From NCBI GenBank assembly GCA_004431415.1, contig QPMI01000482.1, forward strand, positions 186,001 through 250,000: DNA of 64,000 nucleotides. Direction: 5' to 3'. The notes under the pieces are model-generated. The model ran no database searches. It was not told the DNA's origin and saw only the letters and a program-made list of their open reading frames with translations. How positions within the stretch are numbered: position 1 is the first letter of the stretch; every line of letters begins with the position of its first letter. The translations under genes were made by a program, and so were the position numbers. Positions 55,074-64,000 of this stretch are shown in pieces. The stretch is from Cyanophora paradoxa (lineage: Eukaryota; Glaucocystophyceae; Cyanophorales; Cyanophoraceae).

Positions 55074-58000
55074 TTATGTGGAGGAGCGGAGGGAGGCGAA
55101 GAGGGTCTCCAGGTCCTCCGCCGTCCGGCAGCGCGCCGCCGGCGGCACGTACCCCGACGCCACCTGGGGGGCACGTTAGAGGGCCGGGCGAGGAGCGGGC
55201 GCAGGAGGGGTCGGGGCTGGGGTCGGGCGGGGCGCGCCTCGAACTTCTGGGCGACCTCGAAGGTGGTGTTGACGGCCTTGGGGCTGTGCATCGAGGCGAT
55301 GCAGACGTCCGCCACGTCCGCCGCCGCCACCTTGTACGTCTCCGCGTCGTCCACGCTGCGCCCGGATTCGACGAGTCGAACTCGAAACCTCGAGAGCGCG
55401 AATTCGGGTTCGAGGACGGACCAGATGCGGCCCTGCTGGTCGAAGACGACGGGCACGGTCCCCGCCGGGTCCGTCGTGAACTGCGCCGGGCGCACCACCG
55501 TGTAGGGCACGCCTGCGCCGAGGGCAGGGGGCGGTCGGGAACGAAAGAAGGGCCGGGGTCGCAGGGGGCACCGGAGTTGCGAAGTGCGCGCTCGCCCTTG
55601 AGGCGCGTCGCGCGGAACAGGTCCTTCTTCTGCGCGGGCGGGGCGCCGGGCTCGGCCTCCGCGAGCGCACCGGGGAGCGCCCCGCGGGGACTCGAACCTG
55701 GACCTTGTAGGCGCCGATGATGACGGCGTCGTCGCGCATGAGCTCCATCATCAGGTCGGGCTCTGCGGGGCGCGGCGTTGAGAGAGGGCGACGGCGGGGA
55801 GGGCACGGGGGGCGGACCGGAGGACTGGGCGGCCTCGCCCGGGGCCTCCCCGTCGCCCTCGCGCTCGACGACGGCGGTGGCGGGCGGCGGGGACGACGAC
55901 GCCGGCGTCGCTGCGCCGGCGGGGCGGGGCTAAGGCCGCGCCCGAGGCCCGCGAGACGGCGGGCGGGCGCGCGCACGCTCGCCGGAGATCCACTTGGAAG
56001 AGATGACGCCCTGCGGGGACCCCTCGCCTCAGGGAGGGCGGGGCGGGGGGCTGCTGTTGGAGGCGCGGGGCGGGGGCGCCTTGGAGGAGTAGAGGACGGT
56101 GGAGTTGGCGGGGGCCGCCTCGTACGAGTTGACCGCCGCGCACGAGAGCAGCACCACCTGCGGGGCGCGCGTGAGAGGCGGAGCGGGCGAGAGCGGGGCG
56201 CGGGGGCGGCACCTCGGGCTCGGCCGCGCGCTTGTACGCCTTCACGAAGTCCACCTCGAGGTAGAACTGCATACCCCCGCGTCGACTCGGGGGAGGAGGG
56301 GTACGGTGAGCTCCGTTCTCCCGGGCGGACCTGGCCCTGGTCCTTGGGGGACTTGGCGAACTGCGCGAGGCCGAAGCCGGCGACCTCCGAGAGGTCCTCC
56401 ACCGCCCTGCGGGGTACAGCGTCAAGGGGGGTAGGGGGTGGCCGGCGGGGGCGCGTGCGCACGAGTAGTTGTCGAGGAAGGCGCCCGAGTCGGAGTCGAT
56501 GGCGCGGAAGCGCTCGAAGGGGAGCCGGACAGTGCACCAGCCTGCCCGCCGGCCGTAGCTCAGCCTCGGACCAGCTCTGGGCCGGGCGGGGCGCGCTGGA
56601 GGCCGGGCGTACCGTACGGCTGCGACTTGAAGAGGCACGAGTAGTAGAAGCCTGCCGGGCGGGGCTTCAGCGCGGGCGGGGTGCAGGGGCCGGCGGGGCG
56701 GGCGGGCGGGCGGGCACCCTTCTCGACGGACTTCTTGGTGCGGAACGTGAGGGCGTACGTCTTCCCGTCGCCGTTCACGCGGAAGATGAGGCCCTGCCGG
56801 CGCGGCGTCACGGGGGCACGACACCGCGGGCGCAGGCGCAGGGGGGGCGCACGTTGTAGTCGGAGAGGTCGTGCTCCATCCCCGGGGACTGCACGTGCAC
56901 GCCGCTGCCGTACGCGAAGCCCGAGAATACGCTGCGCGGGTGCCGCATCAGCGGCGGGGGCGGGGGTGCCCCGGGCGAAGCGATCGCACCGGGCGGGGCG
57001 GCCGTCGTTGAGGGTGCGCTCCTCGAGCTGGGCGCGGGAGGAGACCTGGACGGCCTGCGAAGGGAGCGGGCGGATCAGGGGCGGGGGCCATCTCTTCGGG
57101 CAGCCGGGCGCACGCTGACGCCCTTGAAGCCGGTCTTGAGCGTCATGTTGAGCGACGTGCTGCCGATCTTGCTCCACTCCTGCGCGCGCGGCCGCCGGCT
57201 CGAGGGGCCCGACGCGTTCGCCAGGCGCCGCGCGGCCTGCGCACCTCGATTTGGGTTTTCTTGAAGTTGACGACGGTCTTCTTGGCCGCGTCCTGCTTCT
57301 TCTTCAGGTTGTGCTTCGCATCCTGCACGGCGCCCGCGTTGAGCTCGCGTCCGGCGGAGGCACCAAAGCAACCCCGCCCCCGCGGACCTGGAACGCGCGG
57401 ACGACGCTCGACACGCCGGCGTTGTAGACTTGCTCGAACTCATTCGCGATGAGCGAGCCTGTAGCTGGCGGCGTCGGCTGCGCGGCTCGCGCGGCGGGGC
57501 GCGCGAGCGACGCAAGGACGCACCGGCCGCGAAGATGACCTTGTCGGCGCCGGCCGCCGCCTCCACGAGCGCCTTCGTGTCTGAAAGCTCGCCCTCGAAT
57601 ATCTCGAGCTGCGCCCGCGTGAGGCGCGGCGGCACGGACGCCGGCGCGGGCCCAGCGCCGAGCTCGCGAGAGCGCACCCCTGCCGGGAAGAGCTCCTGGC
57701 ACTTGGCCGCGCTCCGGACGTACGCTTTGACCTTGTAATTGCGGAGCAGCAGCTTGCGCGTGATAATGCGGCCGATCGCGCCCGTGGCGCCGACGACGAG
57801 CACGGTCGTATCGCTGCGGTCCTCGCTCCCGCCGCCCAAGTCTGCGCCTTACGGTGAGGGGGAGCCAGGAGCAGCGCCAGCAAAACGTTTGAAGCTAAGG
57901 ATCCGCCCGGACCGCCCGGCGCGCCGCTGCAGCTATCGCTCGCTCCTGCACGTGGGACCACCCGTGCGCGCGCACGACGCCACGAACCGAAAAGGGCCTC

Positions 58001-58369
58001 GCGCGGAAGAGAAGACTCCACAGGCTCGTCGAAGATGACTTCCAGAACGCGGTTCTTTACCCTCGTGAACACGTTCTGCAACTGGCCGAGACCGAGGGCG
58101 TTGCCAGACACATCCGGCTCGGGGACGGATGGCTTGGGCTGCTCGTCCTCAGCCCGCACTGTAAGACGCCTGCTGGCCTCGAATCGCTTGCTCGATTGCA
58201 CCGAGCAGCCGCGGGCGGCCAGGCGCTCGCCCATGAAGCCGCCCTCGCACAGGGTCGCCTGGGACGCGGCGGTGTTCGCGTCTTCGTGCCGGCAGATGCG
58301 GCCCGCTGCATGACGGATGTTGCCGCTGCCCTTGACGGGCGCCTGAGCCCCGGCGACGAACGCGGCCAT
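55074..58369 (-). CDS. HCF173-like: HCF173-like plastid protein (atypical SDR with CIA30 insert), many introns
   Basis: On the minus strand a Met at 58369 starts a plausible plastid transit region (MAAFVAGAQAPVKGSG…), then NVFTRVKNRVLEVIF. After an intron comes the Rossmann start TTVLVVGATGAIGRIITRKLL with the TGxxGxxG nucleotide loop, FEGELSDTKALVEAAAGADKVIFAAG and ANEFEQVYNAGVSSVVRAF. A CIA30 domain follows (FSGFAYGSGVHVQSPG; FRVNGDGKTYALTFRTKK; VRLPFERFRAIDSDSGAF; EVAGFGLAQFAKSPKDQG). The SDR fold then resumes (GVPYTVVRPAQFTTDPAG; AADVADVCIASMHSPKAVNTTFEVAQKF) and the gene ends …LETLFASLRSS. An SDR interrupted by CIA30 is the hallmark of HCF173, which in plants supports psbA mRNA translation for photosystem II. 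Exon borders approximate. Confidence 0.85.
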
Positions 58370-59332
58370 GCTTTGATATGGGTACAGGCAGCTAACGCCT
58401 GGATTTGCGACCCAGCCCGTGCACGTGACCTCGAACGTTGACGCTCTTTGACGTCGACGCCGCATGCGCAGACTCCGATCAGACGCTCGAGCTCGGACGC
58501 AAATGCGCATGGGCCGCGCGGGTAAACCGGTTCGCAGCGCGCGGGGCTGGCGCGCTCCGAGGCGGGCCGGGCGCGCTCCGAGGCGCGCACGCGCATCCTT
58601 AAGTGGCACTTTTAAGCGCTAGCTGAGCTTTAGTGCCGGAAACGTTTACTTTGGCCGCGCGCCTTGAGGAGCGAGCACGAGCCTTCTCATGATCATGAGG
58701 AGCGAGCACGAGCCTTCTCGAGCTCAATTTACGACAATATTTAATACGTATTCATACATGTCGTCGCAAGCTCTTGTACTAGATCTTTACATGTATACTG
58801 GCACGCTGCCGCGTGGCCCCACCAGTCGGGCCCAAGGCACACAAATGGGATTCTTTTTAAAAGTACACTGTTACGATTTCACTCAAAAGCCTAAAACACG
58901 CGTGATGAGTTACAAAATCCGGACTCGTTATGCTGCGTTCCAAGCGCGCGCTGGAAACTACCGTTCAAAGAAGCATACACGAGGTAACACGCGCTGGGCG
59001 CGACACCTAAATACCGTTGGGAAAGGGCGGGGAGGGGATAAACTGGACGCGCACACAAGCAACTGCCCCAGAATGCGTCCACCTACAGAATCTGCTGAAG
59101 CACTGCGTATATAGTTTCACTCATGATTCACTGTCACTAGCGAAGCGGAATGGGAACCGGGAAACTGGGTCGTCCTAATCTAGAGAAAGCGGCCGCGTGT
59201 CAGGCTCCAGGAAACTAACGACGCGTTGGCAAGCCACGGAAAGGAAAAAGAGGCGGATGTGAATGGAGAGAATCGGGGTAATAGAGTCGTTTTAGGAGGT
59301 TTTCGACGCGCGGCCGAGAAGAGCGCGGCCGT
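58370..59332. other. Host intergenic region without a recognisable gene
   Basis: A 141-codon open frame at 58689-59114 lacks any recognisable motif or codon bias and is probably chance. GGAGCGAGCACGAGCCTTCT is repeated at 58668 and 58700 as a short direct repeat. This stretch is between two minus-strand genes and should hold the HCF173-like promoter and the ODC terminator. Confidence 0.4.
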
Positions 59333-61660
59333 TTACATGGACCAGACGTAGCAGAAGCGCATGGACCCGAACCCGTTGAACTGGGAGGCGAGGCTGGAAG
59401 TGTAGGCGCCCATCTCGAGGAAGAAGAGCCACTGGCCGACCTGCGCGGCGGGGTCGATTCGAGGGGATCGGAGGCGCGGAAAAAGAGAAGCGAGAGGAGG
59501 AAGAAACAAGGCGCGGACCTCGAGCTCTGGGAGGAGGAGGCCCTCGCCGATGACGTCGAGCGAGTCGTGGGTGGGGCCGAAGAGGCTGCAGCGGTGCGTG
59601 CGCGCCTCGCGCAGGCTCTCCGCGCTGGTCCCCGGGGGCGCAACGACGTGCGGCAGGAACTCCGCGTTAAGCAGGAGGCGGTCCTTGAACGAGCCGTACA
59701 CCCCGTCCGAGATCCAGTAGTGGAAGTAGACCTGCCGCCCGCCTTCGTGAGCGCGAGGCAAGGCGAGGGCGAGGCGGCGTCGTCCGGGTCACCTTCTCCT
59801 CCTCGGCGAAGACCGCGATCTCGCGCTCGTCGCAGGAGCCGTCCTCCGAGCCGCAGACGGTCGGAATGTCGCTGCCGCCGCACGCTGAGCCCGACCCCGT
59901 GCTGCGTGGCTGCCCGCTCGCCAAGATGACGCCGTCGGAGGAGCCAATCGTGCTCGAGCCGCCGTCCTCGCCATCCGAGCTGGCGGCCAGGGCGCGGGCG
60001 GCCTCAACGATGCAGAGCGAGTCGTCGCTCGCAAAGGTCGCCTCGGCCTTCGCAGGAGGGGCCTCCTTCGCCTTCGCGACGCGCGCGGAGATCTCCGACG
60101 CTGCCTCGCCGATGAAGCGACGCTTTCCGAACACGCTCGCGGCGAGCTGCGGGGCCGGCGGGTGAGCCGCCCGCGAATCGCCGGGGCGGCTTCGGGGAAA
60201 GAGAACGGACCGTGTACGCAGAGCACACGTAGTAGCGACCGGGCTCGGCAATGACTTCGACCGGGGCCGGGAAGAGCTCATCGAGCAGCGGGTTCAGCGC
60301 GGCGCAGATCTCGGAGAAAGAAATGCCGTCCTGGCCCGAGTCCGAGCCTTTCGCGACGCAGTCAGCTCGCCGACGCGTTCGTACTGGCACCGCGCGAGCG
60401 CACCGGGGAAGCCTCCGCCGAGGTCGAGGAGGGTGAACGGCGGGAGGCCGACCTCGACCGCCTTGTCGAACAGCCGGCGGGCCTGGCGAACGGCGTCCAC
60501 GAAGGCGTCGACACTGAAGCAGCCACTGCCGACGTGGAAGCTGCGCTGCCAAGTCACGGGGGACGGAGGGCAGGACATGACGAGAGAGCGAACCTGACGC
60601 CGATGACCTTCAGCTCCAGCTCCTTCGCAAGACGCAGGAGCGACTCGCACTGATCGAAGGGCGCTCCAAACTTCGAGCCCAACGGGATCAAGGAGTGCGA
60701 GTCTTCGGTATACATGCGAAGAACGAGCTCCGCGTCCGGCATCATGCGGGCAAGCTTGTGCAGCTCCGCCGCATTGTCGAACGTCATCGTCTTCACATTC
60801 GCGCTCTGAACGCATCATAAGCGGTCGGGTTGACGACACGTGCGGCACGCGGCGACACCAGGCGCACCTGTGCGAAGCGGACTTGGGGCGCCGCCTTGCA
60901 TGGGTTCGCGAAAATGATACGCGAGGGGTCAACACCGCAGTCGAGGACCTGCGAGCCAGCCCCTCGGCGACGAATCTAGGGAACCATTTCGCTGCGACGC
61001 ATGCCCTGCCTACCTGGAGGATCTCCGTCTTGGACGCACAATCGAAACCCGCACCAAGGGCGGCGAGGGTCTTGATCACGGCCTGATCGGGGTTGCACTT
61101 CACAGCTGCGCGGGTAGGTAAGGTTGGTGCCCAGAAACGGCGGCAACGGGCACGCCCGAGCAACGCCGCGGGGACGCCGCTGGGAGGATCGGAATCCTTA
61201 CCATAAAAGGGCTTGACTCGGGGGAAGAGCTTAAGCCACTGCTGGTGCTTGCGGGCGACCGCCCCCAGATCGACGACATCTTCCCGTCCGTCAGACCGGC
61301 AGACAGGACGCTGGGAGGCGCCTCAAAACTCACAGAATGCCTCATCCCGATTGCGGTTGGGCGTCTCGTCCCGGAGGAACTCGACGACGTCCAGCTTTTC
61401 AATCGGGCGGAGAGGGATGGATTCGGCTAGGTACTCCGGCACACGGGCAACATCTGCCGGGCAAAGCAAGGCAAGACGAGTTCAGCTGAAGGGCGCGGCG
61501 CCGCGGAGACGGGAGGCCGAGGCATGGGTCGAATGAAATCTGGATGCGAGGCAAACTCACCCATTGCGCCGTCCGCGCCGGCGGAGGAGAGGAAGTGGAG
61601 GAGAGAGGGAGAGGAATCATGCTTGCCATTAGCCCCGTTAGTGGCGGGGACGCCGGGCAT
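59333..61660 (-). CDS. Ornithine decarboxylase-like PLP enzyme with Cys-to-His change
   Basis: Minus-strand exons give EKLDVVEFLRDE near the start, then …LFPRVKPFY | AVKCNPDQAVIKTLAALGAGFDCASKTEI (PLP-Lys in AVKCN), DAELVLRMYTEDSHSLIPLGSKFG, RSFHVGSGC, LLDLGGGFPG, VEVIAEPGRYYV, YFHYWISDGVYGSFKDRL and WLFFLEMGAYTSS, ending …CYVWSM at 59333. This is the alanine-racemase-fold family that makes putrescine. The usual catalytic Cys of GPTCDSLD is replaced by His (GPTHDSLD; codon at 59567-59569). An Ala/Ser/Gly/Asp-rich insertion of ~85 residues (59780-60050) separates EISARVAK from the YFHYWIS segment. It may be altered in activity or a regulatory homolog. The extreme N-terminus (Met at 61660) and exon limits are approximate. 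Confidence 0.85.
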
Positions 61661-62804
61661 CGTGGTGAGACTTTGAGGAATCGGTCACGATGCCTTCCTG
61701 AGCGAGCGGTCCACGCCGACCGCTTTCCTCACACCGGGATCTCAGCACTCAGGCGGAGGTTCCCGGCTGGCCGCGGCTTTGAACAGGCCCTGCCGATTCG
61801 CATGAGTTTGCGGCACGCGGGTCAGGCGGGAGGGAACGAACGTGGCTTTCGATGAGGAACTCGGCTTCAGAAACACGAGGCATGGTTCATCACGGTTGAG
61901 GGCTGTCGCGCTGTGCGCCGCTGTAATCGCTCTTGTCGATGGGGTATGCGAACTACTGATCGCGTCACCTGTACCCCTGGGATGCACATGGGGGCCATGC
62001 CAGCTGCTGCCACGGACCCACCAGGCAGCCTACTGGCACCAGCTGCTGGCAGCCTACTGCCGCTGCAGTACAAACGCACCGAGCTAACGTGCGCGGCACG
62101 GGCCCCGGCTACTTCGACGCTCGATCGGCCGGCGCCCGGCGGCCGGCGCGGCCGCGGCCGCGCGCGCGCGGGCGCCCGGCCGAATTCGAATTCGAATTCG
62201 AAGGAATGCATGCGCAGTACTAGTCGCGCGCATGCGCATGCGCGCATGCATATGCGCATATGCGCATATATGCATATGCGCACTGCCGCAGGCTACGTAT
62301 ACTAGGCTAGCGCTGCGCATGCGGCGCCGGCACGCCGCGGCGCGCGCGATCGCGAGCGCTCGAGCCGTGGGTCGGGCCGGTTGTGCACATGCGCGCGACT
62401 CGAGCTCATGATCAGCATGCGCAGGGCGAGAGCGCGTCGACGTACGTACGCGTCGAAGTAGGCCGAGATATTGCGATTGATCATGATGGGGTCGACGTGG
62501 CAAAAGTACTTGAAAGTTGCAATTGATATCGATATCGATGCGGCCGACTTCCGAAGTTCCAGAGTTTCGAAGTTCCGCGGGCGTGGCACGAATCAATAGC
62601 CCGCGGCCCGCGGCGCCTTGCCGCGGCCTTGGGCCGTAGGCTCCCAGGCCCGAGGCCCTCCCTTCGCGCGCCACGGCTGCAGCTGCCGGCGCGCCCCTCC
62701 CCACCGGGCAGGACGCCCCGTCGCCCCCCCGCCTCGCACCACGGCCCCCCAATGCATGACCGTACCGAACTGCGAGCGAACCGCTCCTGGCGCACCCTGT
62801 CCCC
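61661..62804. other. Host intergenic region with Z-DNA-prone alternating tract
   Basis: 62200-62290 is a run of alternating purine-pyrimidine sequence (GCGCATGCGCATGCGCGCAT, then ATGCGCATATGCGC), preceded by GGCCGCGGCCGCGCGCGCGC and GAATTCGAATTCGAATTCGAA near 62145-62205. Around 62440 and 62525 are CGACGTACGTACGCGTCG and TTGATATCGATATCGATG. No gene is recognisable. Confidence 0.45.
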
Positions 62805-64000
62805 TCATCCCGCACACCGCCCCGCGCTCTTCACCCGCGCGCCGTAAAGAGCCCGATCGCTTCGCATTCGAATCTGAGTGCCGCAGTGCGAGCACTGACG
62901 GGCCGAAGCGGGGGTACACCGCTCCCTACCCCTACCACCTGTCGGTCTTCTTCTCGCCCTCGAGCCGCCGCTGGTGCCAGCTCTGCGCCCCGCCCGACCG
63001 TCAGAGGAAGGCCCGTCAAGTGGACGAAGGGGCCGGCGCGCCTTCTCCTTCCTGGGGTCCTGCTTGCGCTCGGCGCGGGGATCGTACACGGCGTACATCT
63101 CGAGCTGCTCCCGGTCCGCCAGCTTGTCCTGCAAACGACTCCCCTCGTGAGACACGCACGAGGGCCCCTGGTGTCTCGTGGGCGCACGTGGAGGAACTCG
63201 AGGCGGTGGCTCTTCCAGTCCTCGTCGTCCTCCGGCCCCGCCCCCGCCACGCCGTCCCCCGGCGGGGGCGCCGGCGCCGCCGGCTGCGGCGACGCCGACG
63301 CGGGGCCTGCGGGGCACTCAGGGGAAGAGGAGGAGGAGGAGGAGGGGGGGGGGGGGGGGGAGGGGGAGCGGGGGGCGGGGCGGGGGCACGCACGCTCGTC
63401 CTCGGAGCCGCCAGCGCCGGAGTCGCTGCGGGGGGCCTTCGCGGGCGGCTGCCCCCCCACGAGCTGCTTCTTGAACGCCTCCATCTTCTCCAGCGTCTGT
63501 GCCCCGCGCCCCCGTCAGAGCGCCCGCCCCCGAACCCCCGAGGCGTCGGAGGGCCCGCACGGTGAGCTGCCGGTTGGCCGTTGCGTTGCGCTGCGGGCGC
63601 GGGTCGCAAGGCGCGGGCACGGGGGCACGCGGCAGGCCAGGGGGGCGGCCTGCCTTCTTGTACTTGAGGCGCTGCTGCTCCAGCGGGCTCACGTAGTCCG
63701 TCGGGTCCGCGCGCTGGCGGGGCGCGGCTCGTGAGCCGGGCCGCCCACCCACCCCTCCCCCCCCCCTCCCGGGGGGGTACGGGGAGCACCCTGATCTCGG
63801 CGGGGTTGAGGCGGTCCTCCTTGAAGGCGAGCTGCCCCACCTTCCGCTTCCGCTCCTCCTTCGCCATCTCCGCCAGCTGCCCGCCCCCTCGGCTTGGGGG
63901 GGGGGGGGGGGGGGGGGGGGTAAGGGGGGACCTTCTGCTTCACGTCGGGCTGCTGCTTCTTCCGCGGCTGAGAGGCACCCGCCCCAGAGCCCGAGCTGCG
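62805..64000 (-). CDS. CWC27-like spliceosome-associated protein, C-terminal part (5' end off-window)
   Basis: Minus-strand exons include KEERKRKVGQLAFKEDRLN (~63850), YVSPLEQQRLKYKKAG (~63670), MEAFKKQLVGGQPPAKAPRSD (~63470), DEDWKSHRLEFLHV (~63210) and LQDKLADREQLEMYAVYDPR (~63110), followed by a basic RKQDPRKEKARR end. The last two blocks match the C-terminal region of CWC27, where a D.W..H.L.F segment is followed by …YEIYDPR and a Lys/Arg-rich tail. The N-terminal cyclophilin domain would lie beyond the window. Introns contain poly-G and poly-C runs. The exact stop is uncertain; the open frame reaches 62805. Confidence 0.65.

Noticed and set aside
55176-57000. Long frames on both strands over the HCF173-like gene
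   Set aside because: Only the minus-strand segments with SDR and CIA30 motifs make sense; the others are antisense or intron read-through.
58689-59114. 141-codon frame in host spacer
   Set aside because: No motif, no neighbouring exons in the same sense, and a chance frame is likely.

Overview
The window looks like a nuclear contig of a GC-rich photosynthetic eukaryote, probably a unicellular alga. Two AT-richer integrated DNA-virus-like elements interrupt it. The host call rests on intron-containing (GT-AG), very GC-rich genes: a plastid HCF173-like short-chain dehydrogenase/CIA30 protein, an ornithine decarboxylase, a CWC27-like spliceosome protein, a GAS2-domain coiled-coil protein and a COMT-like O-methyltransferase. 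I cannot place the alga in a phylum from these genes.

Layout. (1) Positions 1-22744 are the right-hand part of element 1; its left end is outside the window. The first 6.6 kb form a near-perfect inverted repeat (arms 1-2694 and 3894-6590) around a 1.2 kb loop that holds one EDxHD/Vsr-like nuclease gene. A D5-type primase/SF3 helicase, three RING-finger genes, several small orphan genes and four distinct ~320-bp GTTACG/CGTAAC arrays follow (five copies counting the mirrored one). After a 284-bp inverted-repeat element at 14417-14700 come a small basic protein, a frameshifted DNA polymerase B-SF1 helicase-zinc/HNH fusion, an rve integrase, a 159-bp tandem repeat and a terminal region ending at 22744. 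No capsid genes are visible. Several genes carry an upstream AAAAATTGAC/AAAAAATGAC box that resembles the early promoter of mimivirus-like giant viruses.

(2) 22745-31320 is host DNA: palindrome-rich spacer, a GAS2 coiled-coil gene, an O-methyltransferase and the 5' part of a small gene.

(3) 31321-54714 is a complete 23.4-kb polinton-like virus (element 2), with ~574-bp terminal inverted repeats and a 6-bp target duplication (GCTGGA). It carries protein-primed PolB, rve integrase, FtsK/HerA-type packaging ATPase, major capsid protein, two minor-capsid candidates, a very long fibre with an S74 chaperone end, a patatin-like phospholipase, three HNH-AP2 endonucleases and small proteins. PolB, integrase, MCP, fibre and one small gene each carry a frame break. 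It sits inside what I infer to be a host exon, and the host frame reads on after removal of the element plus one target copy.

(4) 54715-64000 is host DNA again: the 3' part of the interrupted gene, HCF173-like, ornithine decarboxylase and a CWC27-like gene.

How it fits together: element 2 has a full replication, integration and virion-assembly gene set. Element 1, as far as visible, has replication and integration genes plus promoter-like signals that suggest use of a giant virus's transcription machinery. The two elements share terminal subrepeats, integrase features (an Asp in place of the usual third catalytic Glu) and a TAATG overlap between polymerase stop and integrase start, so I infer related lineages. 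Single-base frame breaks occur in both elements; whether these are decay or long-read homopolymer errors cannot be settled here.
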